A DNA stretch of 64,000 nt from Symbiodinium natans (Eukaryota; Sar; Dinophyceae; Suessiales; Symbiodiniaceae). The stretch spans positions 7,501 to 71,500 of the forward strand of contig CAJNDS010000318.1 of the NCBI GenBank assembly GCA_905221605.1, written 5' to 3'. The notes below the pieces were generated by a model. It made no database searches and was not told the origin of the DNA. It saw only the letters and a program-made list of their open reading frames with translations. Below are positions 11,953-21,980 of this stretch, piece after piece. Within the stretch, counting starts at the first letter, position 1. Each line of letters opens with the position of its first letter. The position numbers were made by a program, and so were the translations under genes.

Positions 11953-13008
11953 GCCCAGTCAGCATGACCACAGGAGTATAGCCACACCTTACACCCTAAG
12001 CCTAAGCCATAAACACGCCCTATCCCTCACAAAGAAGCCCCCCATCAATCCCATCAAGCTTAAACAAGCACATGAAGTGGGGTAGGGTGGTGTAGCTAAG
12101 GGATTCGGCGAGTAGAGCTAGCCATAGGAAAACACTAAACAAGAATAGCTACAACCCGAAGTTGAGAATTTGGGAAGGAGCGGGGGAGAGGGGACGGGTT
12201 TTTGTAGCTTCGAGGGAAGTGATTATGAAATTTGGGGGGCTTACTACGGCCTGTTTGGGGTCTGGAGTCTCTTGGTGTGTCGCAAATGGGGCCTTAGAAA
12301 AGGGGGCTTAGGGTCATTGGTACCCCCCTGGCATCTAATGGACGCTATCGTGGCGAAAGCCAACCTTCGACGAGCGATGAAGCTAGGCCGTCTATCGCCA
12401 TGCCCAGCTCTGACCACAAGGAGTCAGCGATTATTCCGCAGTCAAGACAATGACCTTAAAGTCTTACATGGGCTTCAGGCTTTGTCAGTACGGCATTCCC
12501 TCGTAATGAAGGAGTGCACATCTTCCCAAGCCCGACAGCATGAACTACTTCGAGTGACTGTCTGAAGTGTTGCAGTCCCGACTTTCTTTTTTGGCAGTCG
12601 CGCAGAGGCAAGCTCCTTTGCACACAAGCCGGCTTCTCACATTCGCAGGGCTTGAAGTCTGCTACATCAACGACGGACTTTTGACTGAGGGCTGCTTTAG
12701 CTACCAGGTCCACAAAAACACATCTTCTTAAAGGTTAGGGCCCGTGGGGTTGAAATTGAAAAGAAACAGTAGGAGACAAGGGTTTAGGGGCCTACTATTG
12801 GGGAAGCTCGCTTGTGAAGGTTGTTTCTCTAGAGGTGGGGCAGGCTCGCGGCTCTCCTGCGGCAAGCCGACGGAGTTTACGGCCTCATCAAAACTTCCTG
12901 AAGCAAAGCCAGCGAAGCCACACTCTTACACATGTCTAGCTTCAACCGAGAGGACCACAACTGCGAAATTAAGCAAGGCTGAACTGCAATAGTAATCTCA
13001 AGGACACC
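11953..13008. other. Unique sequence downstream of the transposase-like gene
   Basis: A non-repetitive stretch of mixed composition. Open frames at 12170-12565 (plus) and 12456-12713 (minus) overlap one another and show no family motif, so I do not call them. The part from about 13190 down to 12969 is also open in another minus frame and may hold the true end of the upstream gene (see the finding on the C-terminus). Confidence 0.5.
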
Positions 13009-16000
13009 TCAACGGCAGCTTTCTTCAGGATAGGTGTACGGGCAGGCCTCCCCTCCGTTAGCCTGGTGAGTTCGCCAGAGCCACTGGAAAACAAGATGCG
13101 CTGCTTGATTGCTGCTTCGCAGATGGTTGCCGTAGCTGCGAGTGCAGCTCTTCTGCTGACCGGGACCTGCATTCGGATAGCGGCCTGTCCAGCACGTGGT
13201 ATGTGCATTAATGACTTCCTGGATTGTGGAGCCTGCAGGGACGCGCTCTTTGAGCGCCTTTTCCTGCCAGCTCCATGGGCCTTTGCTGGGTACAGTACGC
13301 TGTTTTTTGGCCGGCGGCTCCTCGACAGAGCTGCGGAGCCCCAGTCGGGACATGTGACTCTTGAATTCGTCATCGTTGATGTACTTCTTCGTTTTGAGCC
13401 AGTGCAGAGTGCCAGACTTCAAGGTGGTGTTTGCACACTGTTCCTTTTTGTATTTGCTGATTTCTTCTGCATCATTGCTCTCTAGTGCAGGCGCTGTGAG
13501 CTCAGCATTCTCGCCCTGCACAAGCAAACTGGTCGAAGCTGCCTTCCTCAACCCGGCCCGCTCCAAGACGATTCGGCCCAACTCTTCGTCGCTGATGTCG
13601 GGCAGCACACTTTTGATGAGGGCTTCCACGATGGCGAGCACTGTCTTTGGATGGTCTTTGTTTGGCATACCCTCACAAATTTTCAACTCGGCCATCATCT
13701 TCTTCAAGTACTCAGCCGTGACACCAGCAAAGCCAGAACGTGCTGCTGCCTGCCAAAGAGTTTGCTCAGGATCCGACTGGGCCATCACAATGCCGAGATG
13801 GCCCAGTTCATGTTGAAAGCAAGCACGCATGACATGCGGCGGCAAGGCCACTGTCGGCACAATCGTCCAGTCACCCGGCACGAGGATGGCTCTCCATATC
13901 GCCCTGGTTCCTTGAGTAGTTCGAGGCTGAAAAGTCTCCACTCCACAAGCACGCTTGTTGTCGACAGGCCAAAGCAACACAGCGTGCTTGGTGCTTTTGA
14001 GCACCACGAAGAACTCGGAGCTTGGCTTGTGCACTGCGATGTGGTCCTGTGGCATCAGAAGGGCGTGCCAGGCTTCCGGGATCTTGTCGAGGCACTGCTG
14101 CTTGCAGCACTCCACCAGCAAGACCCAGCTCCCAGTCTGCTGCTGGATGGATTGCGCGCTTGGTGAGGGGAAGGCTTTGCCGGCCTTGGACTGCAACTCC
14201 TTCAGCAGCTCTTCGCTGAAGCTACAGCTCCCAGCCACGCCGTCCCATGTGGACTTGTGCAGCCTACGTGCATCATGCTCTGCTTGTGCAGCGAAAGCTG
14301 GAACCTCGGGCAAGTCAAACTCGGAGAGAAGACTGGATTGGATGCAGTGGTGCATTCGCTTGGGACGGCTCTGCATTCCATTCTGAGCATCCCGACTGAA
14401 ATCCTGCAAATGCTGAAACATGTTCTCCACGGACACCGAATGGTTGGGCCCTTTGAACATGGCCACAAGCAAACTCTTTGCAGGAGCAGGAATGCAAGCA
14501 AAATCATGTTGAGCCAGCATGGTTAAAACCTCTCTGGAAACTGGGTTGTGAAGCCAAGGCAGATCACACAATATCGCTTGCAGTTCCGGGTTGGTGAACT
14601 GGGCCTTCTCGCAAGTTGTCAAAGTGAGCCAGTTGTCCTTCTGCATGTCCATCGCTTCTTTCACATTCGCCGCCCCGCTGGCCAGTAGCCCAATGAACTG
14701 GTAGGGCGGCACGCAACGCCACTGAGCCATGGACATGGAGCGGTGTCTGCAGAGTCCACAAACCAACTGCCAGAGCTTCTGTGCCTGGAACTCGTGAAAC
14801 GCATCTTCGGGCAACGCTTCGAAATGAAAGGCCTGCAAAGACTGAGCCGAAGAACTGCTGGCCGCACCTGCAGCCTGCGACATCTTCTCGGCATAGTGCT
14901 TCATGCTGCTCGTGTGCAAAGCGAAGCCCATATGCTTCAAGGCCTCCACATTTGCTAGCACGCGCCAGACGTTGCACTGCTGCAAACTGTATTGGTGAAG
15001 GAAGAAAGAAAGCTGCATTCTGAAGCAGCCCTCCCTCTGGGTCACATGCTTCAACTCCTTTCCAAAGCTAGACCAGAAGGGTTTGAGGCACAGGAAAATC
15101 ATGCGAGAGAGGCGTTTCATGCTGGGCTGTCCGAGCAGGTAGCACGCAAGCTCCACAGAGTTGCGACAGCGAATCGCATCAGCGGTTTCAGCTTGCTGCT
15201 TTGCCTCTTGCATGCTAGCATCAGGCACGGGTTTCTGCGAAGTCTTCTTTTGCCTCTTCAGCTTGTGGCTGCTGACGACGACATCGTACACAGGTGCCCC
15301 AGACACGCTTTTCCACAGCCCGCTGTGCAGGCCGAGCAGCACATAGTAGAACTGATGAGCATGGTACTCTTGGTCTAAGAGCTGAAACTGCGCACACCAT
15401 TCAAACCAGCGAGTCATGGACACACGGCTCCCTTTCGCCATGAGGTTTTTTGAGGCAAGAAGCAAGTCCCAGACTTCGGCCACCTGTGCTGAACTCCCTG
15501 CAGGTTCCTTCAGCTGCTGTCGGAAATCTTCTGCCAAATGCTCGTAGAGATGCATGAACAAAGGGTCTCCTGCGGTCGCAGCCTTCATGTGCGTCTCTGC
15601 CGCCTCTTGGAGTTGTCTGTACCAAGCCCCAGACTTCCAAGGACCATGCTTTGTCTGCATCACTTGCAGAGTCTCCAACACCGTCCCCCACAAGTGGGTC
15701 TCCTGCAAGGCAAGCTTGCAGTCGTTCCATGTGCGGTGCGCTGTGTCCCTGAAAAAAACGCACCGCACATGAGCGCCACAAGACAGCCAGTGGAAGGCCG
15801 CCAGGTTGGTGGAGGCCTCGTCTCCACTGAGCACGAGAAGTTTGGGCGTGTTCTCACTCCACGCACTTGGCACTTCGAAACGCTTCTCCCCCGTGACGAC
15901 GTTCTTGACAGCACTCCTCTTCCACGGAGCATCCACTGGAATGGCAAAGTCTCCCCATGCCTCTGCACAGTTCACCATGTACCTCATTTCACCTCCACGC

Positions 16001-17553
16001 AGCAGCATGCTGTGAGCTGCCTGCTCATCGCTCTGAAAGTGCTGCAAGGACAGCCCTGCTACTTGCAGGCTGTGGTCCAAGCCCTTGATGAGGTTGACGG
16101 TGGCCTTTGCTGTGCCCTGCTTGTCTTGCCGGCTCTTGGAGATGGCCGTTGCTGGGGCCTCGGTCATGGCTTGCTGCATCTTGACCGAGTTCTCCAACGC
16201 ATCTGTCTCCGACAGGTCCCAGGAAGGGACCAGGCTCTTCTTCAAGCTGGGCAAGACCTGCCAGGGGCGTCGCTTAACAGGCATGCCACGTGCAACTCTA
16301 CGCCGCTGCACGCTGCAAAAAATGTCACAGGAAAAAAAAGAAGGCAAATGTGCCAGAGTGTGCCTAAATGTGGCATTTTGAGGCAAAATGCAACGTCGCT
16401 AAACAGCACATTTGTGGACAATTGCACACCCCTGTCACGCTTGCCCGCTGCTCCGTGCGCAGTGTGCGCGTGACTTTTGTGCATCACCTCCCCGTGCCTG
16501 CAGCGGAAAGTGTGCGGCCGTCTGCTGTCGATGCTCAAACCCGATGGCTAGAAGCGTCGCCTCCGTGGAAACGGTGGACTCGTCAAAGCAAAGAGTGACT
16601 TGCTTAGCTCCTGCAAAGACAGCCTTAGTCGAACTCACATATCGTGCCAAAGCTGCTGCCTCCCCATCCACTGTAGACGGACGCGAAGCGTCAATGTTTC
16701 CGCTAGCAGCAGCACTAGCCGCAGAGCGGAAACGCTTCGACTTCACCATGTCGAAAGCACCCTTCACGAGCAGGTCTTTGTCTAGCCGACGTCTTTTCGT
16801 CTGGCCTCTAGGCGCAACCAGATTCTCTGCAGTCCGTCGAAAGGGACACTCAGTGTCAAACAGTCTGGCATCACACGCATCGCAAACAGAGCAAAGAACT
16901 TGCCTCAGCCAACCTTGCACGTCCTCACACACATGGCGCTGCGACCAAGCCTGAGCCAGGAAGTCCGCGGCCTCACCTGCCCGCAAACCTTCAGGCCCCA
17001 CTTGCTGCAGAATGCGGCGAAGATGTCGGCAGCACGACCTGCCCTCACACATCTGCGGCGACACGCAGTTCTGCGCGTCTCCTGCAGCGGTCCACTCCAC
17101 CGGCCACCGGCCATCTGCAGACGCCACCACTTTGCCAAGCCAGCCTTGCAAGCACAGCGCTGCATTGCGCTTGCGTTCTTGCCGCAAGTTCCGGCACCAC
17201 TCCAGCATGTGCAAAAGGAACACCTTTGTGGACATTGTCTGCTCCGGCTGGAGCCACTCTTTGTTCACACCCGGACTGTTCTTTGCTGCTTTGAGGCTTG
17301 GACGCAAGTCCCGCTCTGCTGCACCATACCGGTCGAGCACATCAGCCAAGTCTGGAAAGGCGCCGTGTCTTTTGAACCACAGGTGCGGAGGAGTTGCAGC
17401 ATCTAGGCCCAAAGACAGAATCACTTCGCGACTCTGCCAAAAGACATGGGGCCCATCTTCTCTCTCAGCATTTGCATACACGAATGCTTTCAAGTACGGC
17501 GCAGGGCAAGGATCGCCATCCCCGAACACAACATAGCGAGGGCAGTACTGCAT
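13009..17553 (-). CDS. hAT-like DDE transposase homologue, two exons, about 1,450 aa
   Basis: Exon 1 is 17553-16498 and exon 2 is 16305-13009, joined in frame across a 192-nt GC-AG intron. In the spliced protein I see landmarks in the order expected of hAT transposases: CFDES (D324), SGDEASTN (D514), RDTAHRTWND (H542, where hAT has CxxH), TRW (650-652), and SVENMFQHLQD (E979), which resembles the start of the hAT dimerisation region with its glutamate. About 440 residues follow that I cannot assign. hAT enzymes cut and paste DNA elements; that role here is inferred from motif order only. The ATG at 17553 has an in-frame TAG 9 nt upstream, and GTTTTCAG about 20 nt upstream could be a trans-splice acceptor. 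No terminal inverted repeats or 8-bp target duplication were found, so it may be an immobile or domesticated copy. A lineage-specific family unrelated to hAT remains possible. Confidence 0.6.
16306..16497 (-). other. Candidate GC-AG intron (192 nt)
   Basis: Reading the minus strand, exon 1 ends in CTGCAG and the intron begins GCACGG. The intron contains a T-rich tract (CTTCTTTTTTTTCC) and ends GTGCAG, followed by CGGCG. Removing it joins codon 352 of exon 1 to the exon-2 frame in phase 0. Exon 1 otherwise runs only 20 codons past this point before a stop, and the exon-2 frame has no ATG until within the exon. A nearer AG (TTTTTTGCAG) would break the frame. GC donors are common in dinoflagellates. 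Confidence 0.6.
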
Positions 17554-18830
17554 CCGGCTCTACGAACCCTGGCTGAAAACTCTCAACAAGCCTATGCTCT
17601 GGAAGCAGCTCCTATGACCCTGGTTTCTGATGTCAAAGCTCATGGGTCTGAGAACTGCGGACCTGCACTACAAGCAACTCTGTGGACTCACATATCCCTG
17701 CGAAACTCGGACAAAAACACTGCAAACCATGTGCGTCCAGATGGACCTGTATTCCGACAGTCGTGCGTGCACAGCTGCCCTGATGCTTCAACTTCCGCGC
17801 TCTGCGACTCCCTGTCAACCCTAAACCCTATCAACCCTAGACCCTGCACTCCCAACCCTAAACCCTCAACCCTAAATGCCAACCCAGGGACGACCCTGCT
17901 AGAAGTCACGAGACATCATTTGCGGAGTCCGAGTCCCGCGCTTCAGAGACAAGTATACTTCCGTCAGAACAACGACCTACTCAACACAACACTGATGATG
18001 CAAGACTGTAACGATACCGTGCACTTCTGCAGTATATCTAGCACGGACTCCGAATGAGGATTCGACGTACACTACACCCGAAAACTTGCAACGACACGCT
18101 ACAAATGGAAACACCATGCGAAAGGCGACTCCCTTCATGTAGGTACTATACGCCTGACAGGCTTTCCAGTCAACAAAACAAAAACATCCGCAGACGTTCA
18201 GACCTACATGCGCACGGCTTGCTGGGAGAAAGGTCTCTGCTACAATGTTTGTGCTCTGCATGGCAGGGTTGCCTAATTCTGCAAGAGGTACACCTGCATG
18301 TCCGTAAACAGGAAAAAGAGCTTCTGAAGAAATTACTGGTCGATACAGAATGAGACGGAAGGTGGAGCTCATGAGCAAGGCCGGCCAGAACACTACGTAA
18401 GGCTGCAATGCACAGCGCCTGGACAGATTTCCTAGGACGTGCTTCTGCTTCTACAAGATGTACACACCAGCACACTACCGTACAAGAATTTCTCTTACAG
18501 TGCCGTTTCGTACTTCAGATTTGGGGCCTTATTCTTCATGAAGTGGCCGTTTGCATGTCGGGCTGAACTGAAAGCGACTGTCCTTGCATGCTCTCTTCCG
18601 TACGAGGACTAAACTCTGCGAAGACTGTTTGACCCTCAACCCTATACCCTAACCCCTCAACCCTAAACCCTAACCCTCAACCCTAAACCCTAAACCCTCA
18701 AACCTTATACACTCTAAACCTCAACCCTAAACCCTAAACCCATACACATAGTCTTTTCCAGTACCGAGGACACTAAGGGTGCATGTAGGACTGTACATGA
18801 TGACCCGCTCGCAGAGGGGGGGGGGTGGGG
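17554..18830. other. Intergenic sequence with two telomere-repeat patches
   Basis: Mostly unique sequence between two minus-strand genes. Degenerate CCCTAAA/CCCTCAA patches lie at 17817-17878 and 18630-18745. The minus frame at 17977-18408 (143 codons) has no recognisable motif and is not called. Confidence 0.6.
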
Positions 18831-19346
18831 GGGGGTTCGAAATAGGTGGGCCACCTATTTCTGGATCTGGGGTGGGGGGGGGGGGGGAGGTAACCACAGT
18901 GCCAACACAGCGTTTGCTGAGAGTCTTTTGCTCACTAGTAGGGAATGTAGGGAACCTACGCAGAAATAGGTGGCAAGGCAGGGGCGGGTTGTGGGAATAG
19001 TAGAGCAAGGCGCATACGAACCGTGGGGTGACCCCCTTTCCCTCTACCCATTTAGGCTTGGTTATTGCGGGAGCATACAGAAAAGCTGCTCGTAAGCGAA
19101 CCTACACAGAAATAGGGTGGGTTCCCTAGTAGTAGCCCCCCTCTATATACTCCGACAGTATCCCCCCACCTAAATGAGTAGAAGGAAAGGGGGGCACCCC
19201 GCGGTTCGTATGTGCCCTGCTACACTATCCCCACAACCCGCCCTGCCTTGCCACCTATTTCTGTCAGGTTCCCTACCATTCCCTCCTAGTAGCCTCTCTA
19301 TATGCTCTCACAGTAATCCCACCTAGCAGAAGTAGCAGAAGTAGAA

Positions 19347-19410
<64 letters not shown>

Positions 19411-19552
19411 AAGTAGTAGAAGTAGTAGTAGAAGTAGAACCAAATGATACGTGCCACCTATTTCCCCCCACCCCCCCCACGGTGGTAGAATAGGTGGCGG
19501 GCTCCAGGAAAAATAGGTGGGAATCCATGTGACCTCCCCCCCCAACCACCTA
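18831..19552. repeat. Foldback repeat region built on CCACCTATT
   Basis: The core is an inverted repeat: the arm 18937-19055 matches the reverse complement of 19168-19293 at roughly 85-90% by eye, with shared blocks such as AAATAGGTGGCAAGGCAGG, CATACGAACCG and GGGAATG. The motif AAATAGGTGG or its complement recurs at least eight times. A segment with CTCTATATACTC (about 19125-19172) is repeated directly at about 19286-19327. G-rich runs at 18819-18835 and 18872-18888 flank one motif. There is no coding content. It could be a foldback or MITE-like element. Confidence 0.75.
19328..19438. repeat. (AGT)n trinucleotide microsatellite
   Basis: About 110 bp of AGT/AGA trinucleotides, purest at 19351-19410 and edged by AGAAGT interruptions. 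It gives long homopolymeric frames on the minus strand (poly-Leu, poly-Thr/Ser) that are not genes. Confidence 0.95.
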
Positions 19553-19713
19553 TTACGAGACGGTCACCATGACTGTACGCAGGCTTCAAGGTCGACTTTC
19601 CACGGACACGTCTCTCGTGAACTGCTCACACAAACAAGCTACGGGCTCACGTCGTGACGAATGACTGAGAATGTCACGCAGGCAACGCCAAGCTGCGCGA
19701 GATGCCGGGCGCA
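19439..19713. other. 3' flank of the acidic-tail gene
   Basis: Contains the last CCACCTATT copies (to 19552), then about 160 bp of unique sequence immediately downstream of the stop codon of the minus-strand gene. No terminator or polyadenylation signal can be pointed to. Confidence 0.5.
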
Positions 19714-20771
19714 TCAGTCCTGCTCCTCCTCCTCGTCGTCTTCGTCTCCAGGGGCTTCTTCATGTGCTTGCTCAGCCAACGGTGCAGAGGCCGCTGCGGC
19801 CGCTGCTGCCGTTGCATCAGCATCATGACCTTCTGGGTCTGGCACGTCTTCCTTCTTGCACGCAGCGAGAGTGGAGTTCTTCGTGCTAGGTGGCGCCTTG
19901 GCACGCTTTGCTGGCGGTTCAGCCTCTTCTTCCTCCTCCTCCTTGCAAAGCACTCCTCCTGTGGCACCCAGCTGCTCACTCAGCCGTCGCTTCAAGGCAC
20001 GGGACGTCTTGGGAAAAAGCTGCGCAAGGCGGAACGTGTCGTCGTTGATGAGGATGTAGGCGTCGACGGCGTTGAAGTTGTCCTTGATGTCCTGGCTGCT
20101 GATGCTGCTGGGGTTGTCGCCCACCAGATCCTGCGGGATGGCAGTAGTCTTCTTTGACACCTTCTCCGTCACCTGAATGCGGAACTTGTCGGGGCTGCCA
20201 GCGGCCAGTGTGACCACGGAGTACTCGCCACTGATGCACCAGTCAACCATTCCGTTGTTGATGGTCAACTCCTTGAACTTGCCACCACGCTCCTCGTAGA
20301 CACGCTTCAACGCCTCAAACGTCGTCTTCTTGCAGTTCTGCACGCAAACGTCCGACGATGTTTTCTGCAAACACCGCACGCCCAACCCATACTCCACGAG
20401 CTGCTTGAGGAGCGTGGGCGAGTCCACTTTGCAACTGTGAAGCGGGAACACCGCGGGCTCACAGAAGGCTCTTGCAGGAGACGCTTTGACCAGTTGGCGT
20501 ACTTGCGCCCGCTGCGCCCCAAGCTCACGCCAGCAACGAGCTCCAACTGGCATTCCTCACACGCACTTTCTTCGCCATCCTCAAGCTTAACCTTGCTGCC
20601 GCGCCTCTTGACCTTTTGACCGCTTGTCTGCAACTCCAGATTCTTCACGAAATCGAGAGTAAGCATCTGCCACTCAACTTTGCCCGCCAGTTTCTCACGC
20701 AGTTCTGTCATGTTGCGCTTCTCCAAGCTGACGGTTCCTTTGAGCGGACTCACTTTGGCACTAGCTGCCAT
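19714..20771 (-). CDS. Unidentified acidic-tailed protein, frameshifted (about 348 aa)
   Basis: The ATG at 20771 opens a 102-codon frame (MAASAKVSPLKG to WSKRLLQEP). It breaks near 20440-20470 and continues in another minus frame (AVFPLHSCKVDSPTLL onward) to the stop at 19714. Both halves look coding and meet at the same EP dipeptide, so one base appears lost (or two gained). Visible features: CEEC near residue 71, further Cys residues near the junction (HSC, DVCVQNC), a mixed alpha/beta middle, an ALKRRLSEQL helix, E/K clusters with PPAKRAKAPP as a likely nuclear localisation signal, and an Ala- and Asp/Glu-rich C-terminus ending DEDDEEEEQD. I recognise no family. The acidic tail and basic patch suggest a nuclear protein. 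GTGTTTCAG about 50 nt upstream of the ATG could be a trans-splice acceptor. It may be a pseudogene, or the frameshift may be a sequencing error. Confidence 0.6.
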
Positions 20772-21376
20772 GGCTGCTGCGGCCGCGGCGATGTAAGCGA
20801 AACAGTTGCGAGTTGAGACTTGTCTGAAACACCTGCGCGCAAGCATGCCTTCTACAACACGGGGCCTGCACGTAGCACTGCAGGCAGCAGCACGAAAGTT
20901 CGCACACACACTCTACTGCGATAATGACAAGATATCACGACCCGCTTTTGTTTTCCTGGGGCCTCTCACCTATTCAAGACAAGCGTGGCCTCACTTCAAA
21001 GTCACACTCCCCCACACGAACCTTACACGCCCGTTCCACACACAGCACCGAATAGAACTAAATGTTACACTAGATCCAAACATCACTTCCTGCAATCCTA
21101 ATTGAGAGAATTATCTTGGCAGCTACTGCAATCAAGAAGAGATGCCTCCTTCTCACAATGGCCAATGTTACTCATGTGCCTGGGAATTACCTCAACAAGC
21201 TCCATAAACCTACGCACCGGGAAAACGTGTACATTTGCAGACTATTGCCTTCTCTTTGCTACTTTCGACTACCTTTGCCCTTGCGCCCCTATGACAGCGC
21301 CCCCGTTGGCGACGCTCTGAGTCTCTTCATAAGGGCTCAATCGGTTCTTATTCGGGCTTAGGCAAGCCCTCATGAA
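20772..21376. other. Upstream region of the acidic-tail gene
   Basis: About 600 bp of unique sequence without telomere repeats. The short plus-strand frames here (20806-21361) have no motif. It is the plausible location of the promoter, but no TATA-like or other element can be identified. Confidence 0.5.
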
Positions 21377-21700
21377 GGTTTAGGGTTTAGGGTTTAGGGT
21401 TTAGGGTTTAGGGTTTAGGGTTTAGGGTTTAGGGTTTAGGGTTTAGGGTTTAGGGTTCAGGCCAAACCTGTTCCGCCAAGGAGCTCCGTGGCAAGTTGCG
21501 CACAGCTGCTAATCCGCGCCTGCGTGCTTGCGCAGCAGTCGGATGAAGGGGTCAAACGGGTTTCGGGGGTTTAGGGTTTAGGGTTTAGAGTTTAGGGTTT
21601 AGGGTTTGGGGTTTGGGGTTTGGGGTTTGGGGTTTGGGGTTTGGGGTTTAGGGTTTGGGGTTTGGGATTTAGGGTTTGGGGTTGAGGGCTTAGGGGTTTA
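21377..21700 (+). repeat. TTTAGGG array then TTTGGGG array
   Basis: About 12 perfect TTTAGGG units (21377-21458) end the gene island. After about 110 bp a second array (21568-21690) changes from TTTAGGG to TTTGGGG, the 7-nt unit with A replaced by G in about eight neighbouring units. Confidence 0.9.
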
Positions 21701-21814
21701 GGTTCTGTAGTGGCATCGACTTCTTAGCAGCATGACCCGGACCAGTACCAAACCATGTGACTTTGCGCTCTCTGATCTGTTTCATGAGGGTCACGTGCAT
21801 CACCAAGTAGAGTC

Positions 21815-21980
21815 GTGCTTGGAGGTTCATGGTACTTACTAACCAATTCTAATGACCCACTTATAAGCCCCTTAAGTGCCCTAATATGGTTATAAGTACA
21901 GTTATAAGTACAGTCAACCCTAAACCCTAAACCCTAAAAGTACAGTTAGAACTGGTTAATAGGTACCATGAACCTCCGAG
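21815..21980. mobile_element. MITE-like element, family A, copy 2, with telomeric insert
   Basis: Inverted ends GCTTGGAGGTTCATGG and CCATGAACCTCCGAG enclose an AT-rich interior with TATAAGTACAGTT motifs. It matches the copies at 5.4 and 49.7 kb. The right half is interrupted by 24 nt of CCCTAAA repeat (21915-21938). AGTAGAGTC occurs just left (21806-21814) and at the right edge (21979-21987), overlapping the terminus, and may be a target duplication. Confidence 0.75.
21915..21938 (-). repeat. Telomeric insert inside a MITE, flanked by AGTACAGT
   Basis: The insert is CAACCCTAAA followed by two CCCTAAA units. AGTACAGT lies immediately before (21907-21914) and immediately after (21939-21946). 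Removing the insert and one AGTACAGT restores a MITE arm that pairs with the left arm. A further AGTACAGT at 21895-21902 means the direct repeats could be native to the MITE. Confidence 0.7.

Noticed and set aside
13066-14386. Several plus-strand frames of 89-171 codons
   Set aside because: Shadows of the long minus-strand exon, with Cys/Ser/His-rich composition typical of antisense reading.
15538-16473. Plus-strand frame of 311 codons
   Set aside because: It lies antisense to the transposase-like gene and crosses its exon 2 and intron. It has no motifs, while the minus-strand frame carries ordered family landmarks.
19273-19549. Poly-leucine and poly-threonine/serine frames
   Set aside because: Produced by the AGT trinucleotide tract in different frames.
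17554-20900. Dinoflagellate spliced-leader relic upstream of the genes
   Set aside because: I looked for the conserved GGCTCAAG end of the leader next to each start codon and found none. Only generic TTTCAG-type acceptors are present.
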